Counted from the first letter of the stretch, positions 10,249 through 19,040 are shown. The stretch is 64,000 nucleotides of DNA from Campylobacter concisus (GCF_003049705.1 NZ_PIRF01000003.1:124001-188000), one strand, 5' to 3'. Notes: a model not told the origin generated them from the letters alone. Numbers and translations: made by a program.

Positions 10249-12343
10249 CCAAAGTAAAAACAACAAAAGACGAAGATTTAGACCAAAAAATAAACCAAAA
10301 CAAGAAGGCGAAACTACCGAGCAAGCTTCACTAGCAAGCAAAAGTGTAATAGATAACTTCTTTGCAGCAGAGCAGGCTGAAAATGAAGCACACACCGAGC
10401 CAAAGAGTCAAAATCCTCGCCCAAAAAAGCCAAGAAATAACAAAAATCAAAACAAAAATGGCGAAAATAATAAGCCAAAAGAGCAAAAACAAGAATCACA
10501 AGAAACAAAAACCAAAACACAAGAACAAAAAGATAAACCAAAAAAGGCTAAAAAGCCAAAGAAAAATTTACCAGCTAAACTAAACGGCAATGAACAATGG
10601 CAGCAAGATATCGCAAGTGCAATGGTGGCAAACAAGGCCGTTCACGAGCTTCGTCTGGAGCCGATGAAGTATCTAAACTCAAGTGAGCATAAAATTCGCA
10701 TAACTCCACTTGGTGGTCTTGGCGAGATCGGCGGAAATATGACTATCTTTGAAACCGAAACTAGCGCCATCATCGTTGATATCGGAATGAGCTTTCCAAG
10801 CGAGAGCATGCACGGCGTGGATATACTAATCCCTGACTTTGACTATGTTAGAAAAATAAAAGACAAGATAAAAGGCGTCATTATCACTCACGCGCACGAG
10901 GATCACATCGGCGCAGTACCATATTTTTACAAAGAGTTTAAATTTCCGATTTACGCCACACCTTTGCCACTTGGTATGATAAATAACAAATTTGAAGAGC
11001 ACGGCTTAAAGCAGGAGCGCTCACTTTTCCGTTCTGTCGAGAAAAGAAAGCCATATCTAATAGGCGACTTTGAGGTCGAGTGGATACATATCACCCACTC
11101 CATCATCGACGCTAGCGCACTTGCGATCACGACAAAGGCAGGCACCATCATCCATACGGGTGACTTTAAGATTGACCACACGCCGATAGATGGCTATCCG
11201 ACAGATCTTGGTAGACTTGCATACTACGGTGAAAGAGGTGTATTATGTCTAATGAGCGATAGCACGAACAGCTACCGCGAAGGATTTACCAAAAGCGAAA
11301 GCAGTGTTGGCAAGACCTTTGATGCGATATTCTCAAAGGCCAAAGGCCGCGTGATAATGAGTACGTTTAGCTCAAACATCCACCGCGTCTATCAGGCGAT
11401 CGAGTGGGGGCTAAAATACAACCGCAAAGTCTGTGTCATCGGTAGATCAATGGAGAGAAATTTGTATACTGCAATGGAGCTTGGCTATATCAAGCTTGAT
11501 AAGAAAATTTTTATCGATGCAAACGAGGTTGGCAAATTTAAAGATAACGAGGTTCTGATCGTTACCACAGGCTCTCAGGGTGAGACTATGAGCGCGCTGT
11601 ACCGAATGGCTACTGATGAACACAAATACATCAAAATAAAGCCAACCGATCAGATAATAATCAGCTCAAAGGCGATCCCTGGTAATGAAAGCAGTATCTC
11701 AACTGTATTAAATTTCCTAATAAAATCAGGTGCAAGCGTCGCTTATCAAGACTTTAGCGAGATACACGTGAGCGGTCACGCAGCACAAGAAGAGCAAAAG
11801 CTGATGCTACGTCTAATAAAGCCTAAATTTTTCCTCCCGGTTCACGGCGAGTACAATCACATCGCAAAACACAAAGAGACAGCTATAAGCTGCGGCGTAG
11901 ACGAGAGAAACATCTATCTAATGAGCGATGGCGATCAAATGGAGATCTGTCAAAAATACTTAAAACGTTTAAAAACGGTAAAAACCGGCAAAGTCTTCAT
12001 AGACAATCAAATAAATAAACAAATCTCAGACGATGTCGTCATCGATAGACAAAACCTTGCCGAAGCAGGTGTCGTCATGATAATCGCTCAAATTTCACGT
12101 CATGGCGCAAAGCTTATAAACAAGCCTCGTGTCATTAGCTACGGCCTTGTGGGCAATAAACAAGATGCGGAGTTTAGCAAAGAGATGCAAGAAATTTTGA
12201 CGCAGTTTTTAAGCAACGTCAAAGAGGAGCTTTTAAAAGATGGCAGACTGCTCGAGTCACAAGTGCGTCAAGTGATCAGAAAGCATATCTTTAGAAAGGT
12301 CAAAAAGTACCCAACTATCGTGCCGATCATCTATCTAATGTAA
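10214..12343 (+). CDS. rnj: Ribonuclease J
   Basis: Metallo-beta-lactamase/beta-CASP ribonuclease with 5'-3' exo- and endonuclease activity, central to mRNA decay in Campylobacterota. The zinc motif HAHEDHIGA is near residue 230, with the beta-CASP domain after it and SGHAAQEEQ in the C-terminal part. The first ~130 residues are a low-complexity Lys/Asn/Gln-rich extension. A comparable extension is known from Helicobacter pylori RNase J. Total length is 709 residues. It overlaps ksgA by 35 bases and is followed ten bases later by a sugar-phosphate isomerase gene. Confidence 0.95.
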   Translation: MNDKNEEKVVTNQSKNNKRRRFRPKNKPKQEGETTEQASLASKSVIDNFFAAEQAENEAHTEPKSQNPRPKKPRNNKNQNKNGENNKPKEQKQESQETKTKTQEQKDKPKKAKKPKKNLPAKLNGNEQWQQDIASAMVANKAVHELRLEPMKYLNSSEHKIRITPLGGLGEIGGNMTIFETETSAIIVDIGMSFPSESMHGVDILIPDFDYVRKIKDKIKGVIITHAHEDHIGAVPYFYKEFKFPIYATPLPLGMINNKFEEHGLKQERSLFRSVEKRKPYLIGDFEVEWIHITHSIIDASALAITTKAGTIIHTGDFKIDHTPIDGYPTDLGRLAYYGERGVLCLMSDSTNSYREGFTKSESSVGKTFDAIFSKAKGRVIMSTFSSNIHRVYQAIEWGLKYNRKVCVIGRSMERNLYTAMELGYIKLDKKIFIDANEVGKFKDNEVLIVTTGSQGETMSALYRMATDEHKYIKIKPTDQIIISSKAIPGNESSISTVLNFLIKSGASVAYQDFSEIHVSGHAAQEEQKLMLRLIKPKFFLPVHGEYNHIAKHKETAISCGVDERNIYLMSDGDQMEICQKYLKRLKTVKTGKVFIDNQINKQISDDVVIDRQNLAEAGVVMIIAQISRHGAKLINKPRVISYGLVGNKQDAEFSKEMQEILTQFLSNVKEELLKDGRLLESQVRQVIRKHIFRKVKKYPTIVPIIYLM

Positions 12344-12352
12344 GGGAAATTT

Positions 12353-13306
12353 ATGCAAACAATCAACCAAATCGCAGCCGAAGTTTTAAAGATAGAAGCA
12401 AACGAGCTTTTAAGACATGCTAAAAGCGTAGAGATAGAAGATGCTGTAAATTTGATATTTAATACAAAAGGCAAGGTCATAGTAACAGGCGTAGGCAAGA
12501 GCGGTCATGTAGGCGCAAAGATCGCCGCTACGCTTGCAAGTACTGGTACGCCAAGCTTTTTCTTGCATCCAACAGAGGCTATGCATGGTGACCTTGGTAT
12601 GATAGAAAAGGATGATGTTTTGTTAGCCATTAGCTTTAGTGGCGAAAGCGATGAGCTTATCAAAATTTTACCTCACGTAAAGCGCTTTGGCGTAAAGACC
12701 GTCGCAATGGCAAGAAGTAAAACAAGCTCGCTTGGTAAATTTAGCGATGCATTTATTGGCATAGATGTAGAGAAAGAGGCCTGCCCACTAAATGCCGCTC
12801 CAACAGCATCAACTACACTAACGTTAGCTCTTGGCGATGCGTTGGCTGTTTGTTTGATGCAAAGGCGAGGCTTTAAAAAAGAGGACTTTGCAAATTTTCA
12901 TCCAGGTGGCAGCCTTGGTAAGAGGCTATTTTTAAAGGTCAAAGATGTGATGAGAAGCGAAAATTTACCGATAGTTCGCTGGAATGCAAGCCTAAAAAGT
13001 GCAATCGATACTATGACACACGGTAAACTTGGCACGGTCCTAATCGTCAATAAAGATGGTGTATTAGATGCTATTTTAAGTGACGGCGATCTTAGACGTG
13101 CACTTATGCGAGAAGACTTTGATCTAGACGAGCCAGCGATGAAATTTGCAACATTGCATCCAAAAGAGATAAACGACAAGGAAATGTTAGCTGTGGATGC
13201 ATTAGCCTTGATAGAAAAGTATAAAATTCAGCTTCTAGCCGTTGTAGAAAATGGCGTGCCCGCGGGCGTTTTACACATCCATGACCTTGCAAATTTAGGA
13301 CTATAA
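12353..13306 (+). CDS. kdsD: KpsF/GutQ-type arabinose-5-phosphate isomerase
   Basis: Converts ribulose-5-phosphate to arabinose-5-phosphate, the first step towards Kdo for LOS or capsule. The N-terminal SIS domain carries VTGVGKSGHVGAKIAATLAS and HPTEAMHGDLG. Two CBS domains fill the C-terminal ~120 residues. 317 residues is the normal length. It is embedded in an RNA-processing operon rather than a capsule locus, so a housekeeping Kdo role (KdsD) is more likely than a capsule-specific KpsF role. This last point is inference. Confidence 0.88.
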   Translation: MQTINQIAAEVLKIEANELLRHAKSVEIEDAVNLIFNTKGKVIVTGVGKSGHVGAKIAATLASTGTPSFFLHPTEAMHGDLGMIEKDDVLLAISFSGESDELIKILPHVKRFGVKTVAMARSKTSSLGKFSDAFIGIDVEKEACPLNAAPTASTTLTLALGDALAVCLMQRRGFKKEDFANFHPGGSLGKRLFLKVKDVMRSENLPIVRWNASLKSAIDTMTHGKLGTVLIVNKDGVLDAILSDGDLRRALMREDFDLDEPAMKFATLHPKEINDKEMLAVDALALIEKYKIQLLAVVENGVPAGVLHIHDLANLGL

Positions 13307-13307
13307 A

Positions 13308-14081
13308 ATGAAAAAAACAAGACTAAATAAATTTATCTCACATAACACAAACTACTCACGCCGTGAGGCAGATGAGCTGATAAAAGCTGGTAAGGTTAGC
13401 ATAGCAGGACGAGTGGTTAGCGACCTTGCCACAAGCGTGGATGAAGATGATAAAGTGCGTATAAATGGTCGTTTGATAAAGCTAAAAAAGGTATTTACTG
13501 TTATCGTCTATCATAAACAAAAGGGTGAACTAGTTAGCAAAAAAGATGACCGCGGACGAAAGACGATCTATGACACGCTAGATAAGAAATTTGCAAAATT
13601 TGTTAGCGTAGGGCGCTTAGACTATGCAAGTGAGGGGCTACTTTTACTAACTGACGCTCCAGCAATCGCCACAGCTTTGATGAATAGCGACTTAGAGCGC
13701 GAATACTATCTAAAAGTAAAAGGCGAAGTGACAAAAGAGGTAATTGAGGCGATGACAAATGGCTTTTTTGCCAAGGACGCCACCAAAGGCGCTCACGCAA
13801 AAACCACTATAAAATCAATGGAATTTAAGCCATTTCTAGCCTATAAAGTCTTTGGCTCAAGCGGCGGCTATACAAAACTAAAGGTCATCATCAACGAGGG
13901 GCAAAACAGGGAGCTACGCCGCTTCTTTGGCTACTTTGACCTTGAAGTGATGGATCTAAAAAGGGTTAGTTTTGGGCGTGTTAGTCTTGATATGCTAAAG
14001 CCTGGCAAATGGCGCTACTTCGAAAATAGCGAATATGAAGACCTAAGAGACTTTTTAAAAGTTAATAACGTTAGATACTAA
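13308..14081 (+). CDS. RsuA/RluB/RluE-family pseudouridine synthase
   Basis: 257 residues. An S4 domain at the N-terminus (LNKFISHNTNYSRREADELI) is followed by the catalytic domain. GRLDYASEGLLLLTDA carries the catalytic Asp, and EGQNRELRRFFGY is the conserved C-terminal motif. C. jejuni has the equivalent gene (Cj1709c) next to rnj and ksgA. The most likely substrate is 23S rRNA (RluB type), but 16S (RsuA type) cannot be excluded. It starts two bases after the isomerase stop codon. Confidence 0.88.
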   Translation: MKKTRLNKFISHNTNYSRREADELIKAGKVSIAGRVVSDLATSVDEDDKVRINGRLIKLKKVFTVIVYHKQKGELVSKKDDRGRKTIYDTLDKKFAKFVSVGRLDYASEGLLLLTDAPAIATALMNSDLEREYYLKVKGEVTKEVIEAMTNGFFAKDATKGAHAKTTIKSMEFKPFLAYKVFGSSGGYTKLKVIINEGQNRELRRFFGYFDLEVMDLKRVSFGRVSLDMLKPGKWRYFENSEYEDLRDFLKVNNVRY

Positions 14082-14166
14082 ATTTGGCTTGCTTTCTCTA
14101 AAAAGGAGGCAAGTCAAACAAAAATAACTACAAATTTATTTAAAAATTTACAAAAATAAAGAAAAA

Positions 14167-14454
14167 ATGAAAAAGGCTGTTCTTTTATCCTTCATTTTAC
14201 TAGCTACCATCTTTTGTAAGGATCTTTCTGAGCTTAGACTCGAAGTTAGATAAAAGTTCTACGATAAAAAGTGGCTAAACAATAACAAAATGTTTATGAC
14301 AGTGGAAATATTGATTGTTGCTCTAATTTAGGAGTTTTGTATGAAAACGAATAAGAGTTAAGACAAAATACCGCACTGCAAAAGAATATTTTGGCAAAGC
14401 ATGTGATTTGGAAGATCAAAAAGGATGCGATTTTACAAAAAACTAAACAAATAA
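14167..14454 (+). pseudogene. Decayed Sel1-repeat (SLR) secreted protein gene
   Basis: Begins with an intact start and signal peptide (MKKAVLLSFILLATIFCKDL), then breaks at TAA after SELRLEVR. Reading on through several stops and frame changes gives KFYDKKW. The last ~65 bases encode AKEYFGKACDLEDQKGCDFY and end KKLNK-stop, an unmistakable Sel1 repeat end. An intact gene of this kind lies at 19114-19941. This explains most of the 430-base stretch between the pseudouridine synthase and the next gene. Confidence 0.72.
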
Positions 14455-14482
14455 GGCTTTTAATACCAAAAACAACCAAGCG

Positions 14483-14503
14483 AGCTCTAACAAATTTAGA
14501 GCT
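14483..14503 (-). terminator. Putative terminator of the mcc/NosL transcript
   Basis: An 8-bp perfect inverted repeat (AGCTCTAA / TTAGAGCT) with a 5-base loop, just past the last minus-strand gene. On the minus strand it is followed by CGCTTGGTTGTTTTT, so the T-run is displaced. A moderate candidate. Confidence 0.45.
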
Positions 14504-14511
14504 ACATAAAT

Positions 14512-15021
14512 TTATATCTTATTTTCTGAAAGCAAGATGTTTATGTATGGATTTAGTAGTGTCTCACCACGTGCTGCGTATAGTAAGACCTCTTTAAAAT
14601 AGTTGTCGTTTATGCCATATGTGTGAAACTCGTACGCCCCTATGCCGTATCCCATCGGCGTGATATCAACCCTTGAGTACCAGGCATCTTGCGCTAGAAT
14701 GTAGCGATTCGTATCTCTTGAATAGACATATAACTTGATCTTATCTTTGCTCTTTTGCGCCATATACCAGATGAAAGAATTTGTGATGTCGTTAAAAAAG
14801 TAGATGTCGCCGTTTGGCATGATGGCTTGGGCTGTGTCGTTGTTATCAGCGATCAGTGTCCTGCTCTCATAACATATAAATTTATTTGGCGTAAGTTGCT
14901 CGATCGGCTCTGATTTGCCATTATTTAAAACTAAAATTTTATCATCACTTATGTCGGCATTATAGGCAAGTACGGCTAAGACTAGAGTTAACAAACACAA
15001 AGAAAAAATTTGTTTTATCAA
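14512..15021 (-). CDS. NosL-type accessory protein (single domain)
   Basis: 169 residues with a hydrophobic N-terminal segment (signal or anchor). It has a NosL-like body: IYFFNDITNSFIWYMAQKS, then YILAQDAWYSRVD, then the diagnostic TPMGYGIGAYEF. NosL proteins bind copper(I) outside the cytoplasm and help load copper enzymes. The start is TTG at 15021, which overlaps the stop of the upstream membrane-protein gene (TTGA) and has AGAGGA nine bases upstream. A longer frame from an ATG at 15081 lies entirely inside the neighbour and lacks this support. It is the last gene of the accessory module. Confidence 0.72.
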   Translation of the reverse strand: MIKQIFSLCLLTLVLAVLAYNADISDDKILVLNNGKSEPIEQLTPNKFICYESRTLIADNNDTAQAIMPNGDIYFFNDITNSFIWYMAQKSKDKIKLYVYSRDTNRYILAQDAWYSRVDITPMGYGIGAYEFHTYGINDNYFKEVLLYAARGETLLNPYINILLSENKI

Positions 15022-15971
15022 AATAAAAATCCTCTTAGCAAATAGTATTTGAGTACATAAAGCGAGCATATCAGCACGCAAACGCCTAGCCAGATCGATG
15101 AAAATTTAAGCTTGTGTGAGTAGTTTGTCTTTGTAATGATCTCAACAAGATATGGCATAAGGCCGTAAAAAACGCCCAGAAATAAACTGCCCCAGATGAG
15201 GTAGCCAACATAAAAATAGTCACTTTTTAGCATGCAGTATGGGCATTTATGGTTCGGCTGCTCGTAAACATAAAGGCCAAAAAAGTAGGTAATGGCATAG
15301 TAGCTAAGCACCAAAAACAACAAATTTGCCACAAAGCTCGCCATACTTTGCTTTAAAAAATTTAGCACCAAAATAACAAAAAATAGCACATAAAATACGC
15401 TTACTAAGCCAAAATTTGTATAGCCAAATGGTAGCTTTGGGGCTTGAAAAGTGACAGAGCAGCAAAAGACCGGCACTTTTAGTGGAATATTGTAAAAGAA
15501 CGAAATTTCTATGCCAAGCTCAAGTAGTATCATGACAAAAAGGCAGATAAAAATGGCGTATTTTTTCTTTAGATAAGGGAAATTTAGAGCCTGCAAGTCA
15601 AGCTTATTTATAACCAGCCAGATACCAAGCCCAAAGATCAGCAAAATTTTAGTGAGCATCAATATACCACCAAATTTATTTGAGCCAATCACGCCAGCTG
15701 AACACATAGCACCAGGCACAATATCAGAGAGCTCATTTAGGCAAAGTGCAAAAAATATAAACAATACGATCTTGATACAGACGCAAAAAAGTAAGATCGT
15801 ATTTACAAGATAGTTTTGTTTTTCAAGCGAGTATTGAAGCGATGTTAGTGCGTTGTAATCCCACGACCTCACGATCCTAACGACATAAAAGAGCGAAATA
15901 CTCATCAAAACTAAAAGCACAAACTCCGCTAACAAAAAGGCAATAACGGCGTTTGATAAAAAGACACTCAT
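15018..15971 (-). CDS. Polytopic membrane protein with external CxxC motif
   Basis: 317 residues with about eight hydrophobic spans. I do not recognise a family. Notable cysteines: a CSAG in an early loop, a CCSV near residue 180, and a PNHKCPYCML motif near residue 247 between two spans. The last recalls the membrane-embedded CxxC of DsbB/VKOR-type proteins or a metal-binding site. It overlaps the ABC ATPase gene by four bases (ATGA) and the NosL gene by four, so it is translated as part of the same module. A role in thiol or copper handling is inference. Confidence 0.6.
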   Translation of the reverse strand: MSVFLSNAVIAFLLAEFVLLVLMSISLFYVVRIVRSWDYNALTSLQYSLEKQNYLVNTILLFCVCIKIVLFIFFALCLNELSDIVPGAMCSAGVIGSNKFGGILMLTKILLIFGLGIWLVINKLDLQALNFPYLKKKYAIFICLFVMILLELGIEISFFYNIPLKVPVFCCSVTFQAPKLPFGYTNFGLVSVFYVLFFVILVLNFLKQSMASFVANLLFLVLSYYAITYFFGLYVYEQPNHKCPYCMLKSDYFYVGYLIWGSLFLGVFYGLMPYLVEIITKTNYSHKLKFSSIWLGVCVLICSLYVLKYYLLRGFLF

Positions 15972-16636
15972 ACTATCTCTCCATTTTGTAAGCTGACAAC
16001 CCTATCTGTTGCACTTAGCTCATCAAAAATGCTATCGTGAGTAGCGACAATAACACTTTTTTTTAGAGCTTTAAAAGACTCTAGCAAGCCTAAAAATGCA
16101 CATGCATTTTGTCTATCTAAATTTGCCGTTGGCTCATCAGCCAAGATGATGTCAGCATCCATAGATAAAGCCCTAGCTACCGCACATCTTTGACGCTCAC
16201 CACCACTTAAATTTGATACGTTCTCATCTTTTTTATGAGCGATATTTGCGAGGCTTAGAGCCTTTTTTATCATCTCGTCTCGCACATTTGCCTTGAAATT
16301 TGTTAGAGCAAATGGAGCTAGTAAATTTTCATATACACTTAACCCCTCAATGAGGTTAAAATTTTGAAAGACAAGTCCAAGCCTTTTGTGTCTAAGCTCA
16401 GAGCAAAAGGCATCAGGCAGTTTTGCGATGTTAGTGCCATCTATCAAAATTTCTCCACTAGTTGGCTTTTGAAGTAGGGCGATAAGCGAAAGCAAGGTGC
16501 TTTTACCGCTTCCACTAATGCCTTTTAGTATCACTAGCTCGCCGTCATTAATATCTAAATTTATATTTTTTAAAGCACAAAACTCATTTTGTTTGTTTTG
16601 GTTATAAACTAGGCTAACACCTCTTATATTTATCAT
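15968..16636 (-). CDS. ABC transporter ATP-binding protein, LolD/MacB type
   Basis: 222 residues with all ABC signatures: Walker A GISGSGKST, Q-loop FQNFNLIEG, signature LSGGERQRCAVARAL, Walker B ADIILADEPT and the H-loop ATHD. The sequence class is that of ATPases paired with FtsX/MacB-type permeases, which usually drive periplasmic conformational work or lipoprotein/peptide release rather than classical transport. It overlaps its permease gene by four bases. Confidence 0.88.
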   Translation of the reverse strand: MINIRGVSLVYNQNKQNEFCALKNINLDINDGELVILKGISGSGKSTLLSLIALLQKPTSGEILIDGTNIAKLPDAFCSELRHKRLGLVFQNFNLIEGLSVYENLLAPFALTNFKANVRDEMIKKALSLANIAHKKDENVSNLSGGERQRCAVARALSMDADIILADEPTANLDRQNACAFLGLLESFKALKKSVIVATHDSIFDELSATDRVVSLQNGEIV

Positions 16637-17742
16637 TTTAGCCCCTCATTTATGTCACTACTTGCTACTCTCCATGAAGGTATGAGTACAAACGCCAAAA
16701 ATGGTATCACACCAAAAACAAAGATCAAAAAGAGCTTGTCAAACTCTAAAATAGGCGTGAAATTTGTAAAATTTAAAAGCTCATCACCTAAAAATATCCC
16801 TTTTAAAAGCGGAGCGTTAAATACAAAAACAAAAAGATAAGCCAGCATAACACCGAGTAAAAAAGCACTAACGCTCACGATGAAATTTTGTATAAATTTT
16901 AAAAATATAATATCTTTTATACAAAAACCAATGCTTCTTAAAATAGCTATTTCACGCTTTTTACTACCATAGGCGAGTGAAATTTGGTTTTTAAGCAAGA
17001 CAAAGAATATAAGCATAACACTAACGTAAATGCTCATAAAAATTCCACCCTTATAATAGTAAAGGTGCCTAACCTTAGCCACCTCATCTTCTATACTAAG
17101 GGCGAAAGAATTTGGGTATAAATTCTCTATCTTTAAAGCTACTTCACTGATTTCATCGGTGTTTGGCACCTCAACATAGAGCTTTGTATACTCTTCATCT
17201 TTTAAATTTAAGATAGCCCTTAGCGTATTTGGATGCAAAAATATAGCGTTATTTGAGATTAAACCACTTTGTGCCGGCATGGTCTTTAATATCTTTACTG
17301 GTATCATGCGCTCTTCAGTTAGAAAATTAAAGCTCTCATCGTAGTAAAGCTCATTCATCGCTGCCTTTACACCTTCTCCTACGATCATCTCATCCTCTTT
17401 TAAGCTATCATCTTCATATAGATGAAACCAGACGCGCTTTTGAACGAAGTAGTACTCCCCATCAACTACGCCCCTTACATCACTTACTCCATCGATCTTC
17501 GAGATGTCGTAGATATAGCCAGGGTGCATGAGATCATTTTTGCCAGCACGAAATGCGCTCACTACGATACTTGATCTATCTTTTACTAAATTTATAAGAT
17601 CATGCTGGATCGATCCAGAGATGAAAAGTACCGAGCTTAGCACAAAAATAATGAGTGCAAAGAGGCAAAAGCTAAAAAGGTGATCCTTCCTATCTTTAAA
17701 AAGTAGAACCACAGCATAGTTTATAAAATTTTTACCTATCAT
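16633..17742 (-). CDS. FtsX/MacB-type ABC transporter permease
   Basis: 369 residues. The order is an N-terminal transmembrane span, a long extracytoplasmic domain (about residues 45-235), then three spans in the C-terminal part. KKREIAILRSIGF is the usual cytoplasmic loop before the later spans of FtsX-like permeases. The frame is open 15 codons further up, but the ATG at 17742 is better: it overlaps the end of the 61-residue gene by 11 bases and gives the normal charged N-terminus. Its place between two NosL genes suggests it serves metal-centre assembly. Confidence 0.8.
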   Translation of the reverse strand: MIGKNFINYAVVLLFKDRKDHLFSFCLFALIIFVLSSVLFISGSIQHDLINLVKDRSSIVVSAFRAGKNDLMHPGYIYDISKIDGVSDVRGVVDGEYYFVQKRVWFHLYEDDSLKEDEMIVGEGVKAAMNELYYDESFNFLTEERMIPVKILKTMPAQSGLISNNAIFLHPNTLRAILNLKDEEYTKLYVEVPNTDEISEVALKIENLYPNSFALSIEDEVAKVRHLYYYKGGIFMSIYVSVMLIFFVLLKNQISLAYGSKKREIAILRSIGFCIKDIIFLKFIQNFIVSVSAFLLGVMLAYLFVFVFNAPLLKGIFLGDELLNFTNFTPILEFDKLFLIFVFGVIPFLAFVLIPSWRVASSDINEGLK

Positions 17743-17917
17743 AGACAAAGCCTTTTTGCCCCTTTTGGTTAAAACTAAAAGCAGCATTTGCTCTTGTTAT
17801 CTTAGAAATTTCTCTTAGCTCATCTTGCTTTGCTTTATGATCAAAGCAAAGATAGTGTGCTGCTAAAAGCGTATAAGAAAGTCCAAAAAATAACGCCAAA
17901 AAAACTAGAAATTTCAC
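17732..17917 (-). CDS. 61-residue membrane-anchored peptide
   Basis: Starts one base after the stop of the two-domain NosL gene and overlaps the permease start by 11 bases, so it is a genuine operon member by position. One hydrophobic span (FLVFLALFFGLSYTLLAAHY) is followed by about 40 polar residues, with a CFDHK next to the membrane. No family recognised. It could be a small subunit of the ABC system. Confidence 0.6.
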   Translation of the reverse strand: MKFLVFLALFFGLSYTLLAAHYLCFDHKAKQDELREISKITRANAAFSFNQKGQKGFVYDR

Positions 17918-17918
17918 A

Positions 17919-19040
17919 CTATTTACCGATAAAGTTCTTTATCTCGTCAAATCTTATGACACCTTTGCCAGCATGATCTTTTAAAAAGCTCTCTGCCTTT
18001 GCTTCATCTTTAAATGGGATAAACTCATCACCCATTGGTCCATAAACGTTTGAACCGTGAACATAAAACGCATCTTTTGCATCAAGCTTTTCTAGCGTGT
18101 AATAATCACTCACATAAGCATCTTTCATTTTGCCATCCACAAAGTAAAATTGTGCCATATCCTTTACACCATCAAAATAATAATCCTTGCCATCTGCTTT
18201 GATGAGTGTTGCCCATGGAGAATTTTTGACAAGCATGCCACATACCGCACATCTTGCACCTTTTGGTACGACTATTCTCTCAGGTTTTTTTATTTCTTGT
18301 TTAGCTTTTGAAGCTTGGTTGCTAGCGCCTACATTTGCCGGAGCATCCCATAGATAAAGAGCAGCGGCTTGCAAGTGCTTGTCGTACTCTTGGGCTTTGC
18401 TGGCCTCTTTTGCGTCGCATACTTTTTTGAGATGAGCTTTTAGCTCAGAGATAGCCTTAAAGCTTTTTGGATCAGTTTTGTCGCAGTTTGCCTCGTAAAA
18501 TTCCTTACCATGCGCGTAAACGCCGTCCTCACGCTTAGCTTTGATCATCTTATTGTCGCCTGCGAAGTCTTGTCCAGCGATCTCGTAAGCTTTAGCAAAA
18601 TTCATTATCTCACCGCCATTTTCTGCTTGAAATTCTTTTGCGTCAGCCTCGGTTGAAAAGGCGTATTTGCTATTTCTAGTCATTGTGCCTTTAACACTAC
18701 TACCAACGACATAAAAAGCTTTATTTACATCGATTAAATTTAGATTTTTAGTATCGACGACCTGCGCGTCGCTTGGGATCTTACCTTCTGTTAGCTCGTA
18801 TAAGCAGTGAAGTGATGCTACTTGCTTGCCGTTATATACGTGATTAGTCTTATAAAATTTAACCAAATTCATTCCACAAACGGCGCAGTACTCCTTGCCC
18901 TCGCCATTTCCTACTAGTGTAGCCTTGCTAGGATCCACGCTTTGAAACATCGGTTTCATTTTGACGGCTTGTTCATTTGTAGAAGCACTAAAAAGTATGG
19001 TTGCTAGTAGTGCTGAACTCAAGATAGAACGTAAAATCAT
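17919..19040 (-). CDS. mccL: Two-domain NosL-like protein, probable copper chaperone
   Basis: 373 residues with a signal peptide (first ~20). It contains two copies of a NosL-like unit. The first is near residue 55 (CAVCGMNL) and the second near 263 (CAVCGMLV). Each continues into an FYVVGS/FYVHGS strand and an E-A-K-x-F helix. The cysteine-methionine motif is the expected copper(I) site. Known from the family: NosL delivers copper to N2O reductase. Here no nosZ is present, but MccA, a haem c-copper enzyme in Wolinella, is encoded upstream. The symbol follows my recollection of a Wolinella mccL gene and is tentative. Confidence 0.75.
   Translation of the reverse strand: MILRSILSSALLATILFSASTNEQAVKMKPMFQSVDPSKATLVGNGEGKEYCAVCGMNLVKFYKTNHVYNGKQVASLHCLYELTEGKIPSDAQVVDTKNLNLIDVNKAFYVVGSSVKGTMTRNSKYAFSTEADAKEFQAENGGEIMNFAKAYEIAGQDFAGDNKMIKAKREDGVYAHGKEFYEANCDKTDPKSFKAISELKAHLKKVCDAKEASKAQEYDKHLQAAALYLWDAPANVGASNQASKAKQEIKKPERIVVPKGARCAVCGMLVKNSPWATLIKADGKDYYFDGVKDMAQFYFVDGKMKDAYVSDYYTLEKLDAKDAFYVHGSNVYGPMGDEFIPFKDEAKAESFLKDHAGKGVIRFDEIKNFIGK

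Noticed and set aside
10362..10583. Lys-rich 73-codon plus-strand frame and three antisense frames over the start of rnj
   Set aside because: All arise from the low-complexity AAA/CAA-rich RNase J extension in other frames.
14391..14597. 68-codon plus-strand frame
   Set aside because: It crosses the Sel1 pseudogene end in the wrong frame and runs into the NosL gene on the other strand.
15022..15081. 20-codon N-terminal extension of the NosL gene from ATG 15081
   Set aside because: It lies wholly inside the upstream membrane-protein gene; TTG 15021 has a good ribosome site and a signal-like N-terminus.
14512..19040. Reading the NosL-ABC genes as a standard nos (N2O reductase) cluster
   Set aside because: No nosZ, nosD, nosG/H or nosR is present; the neighbours are sulfite reductase genes.
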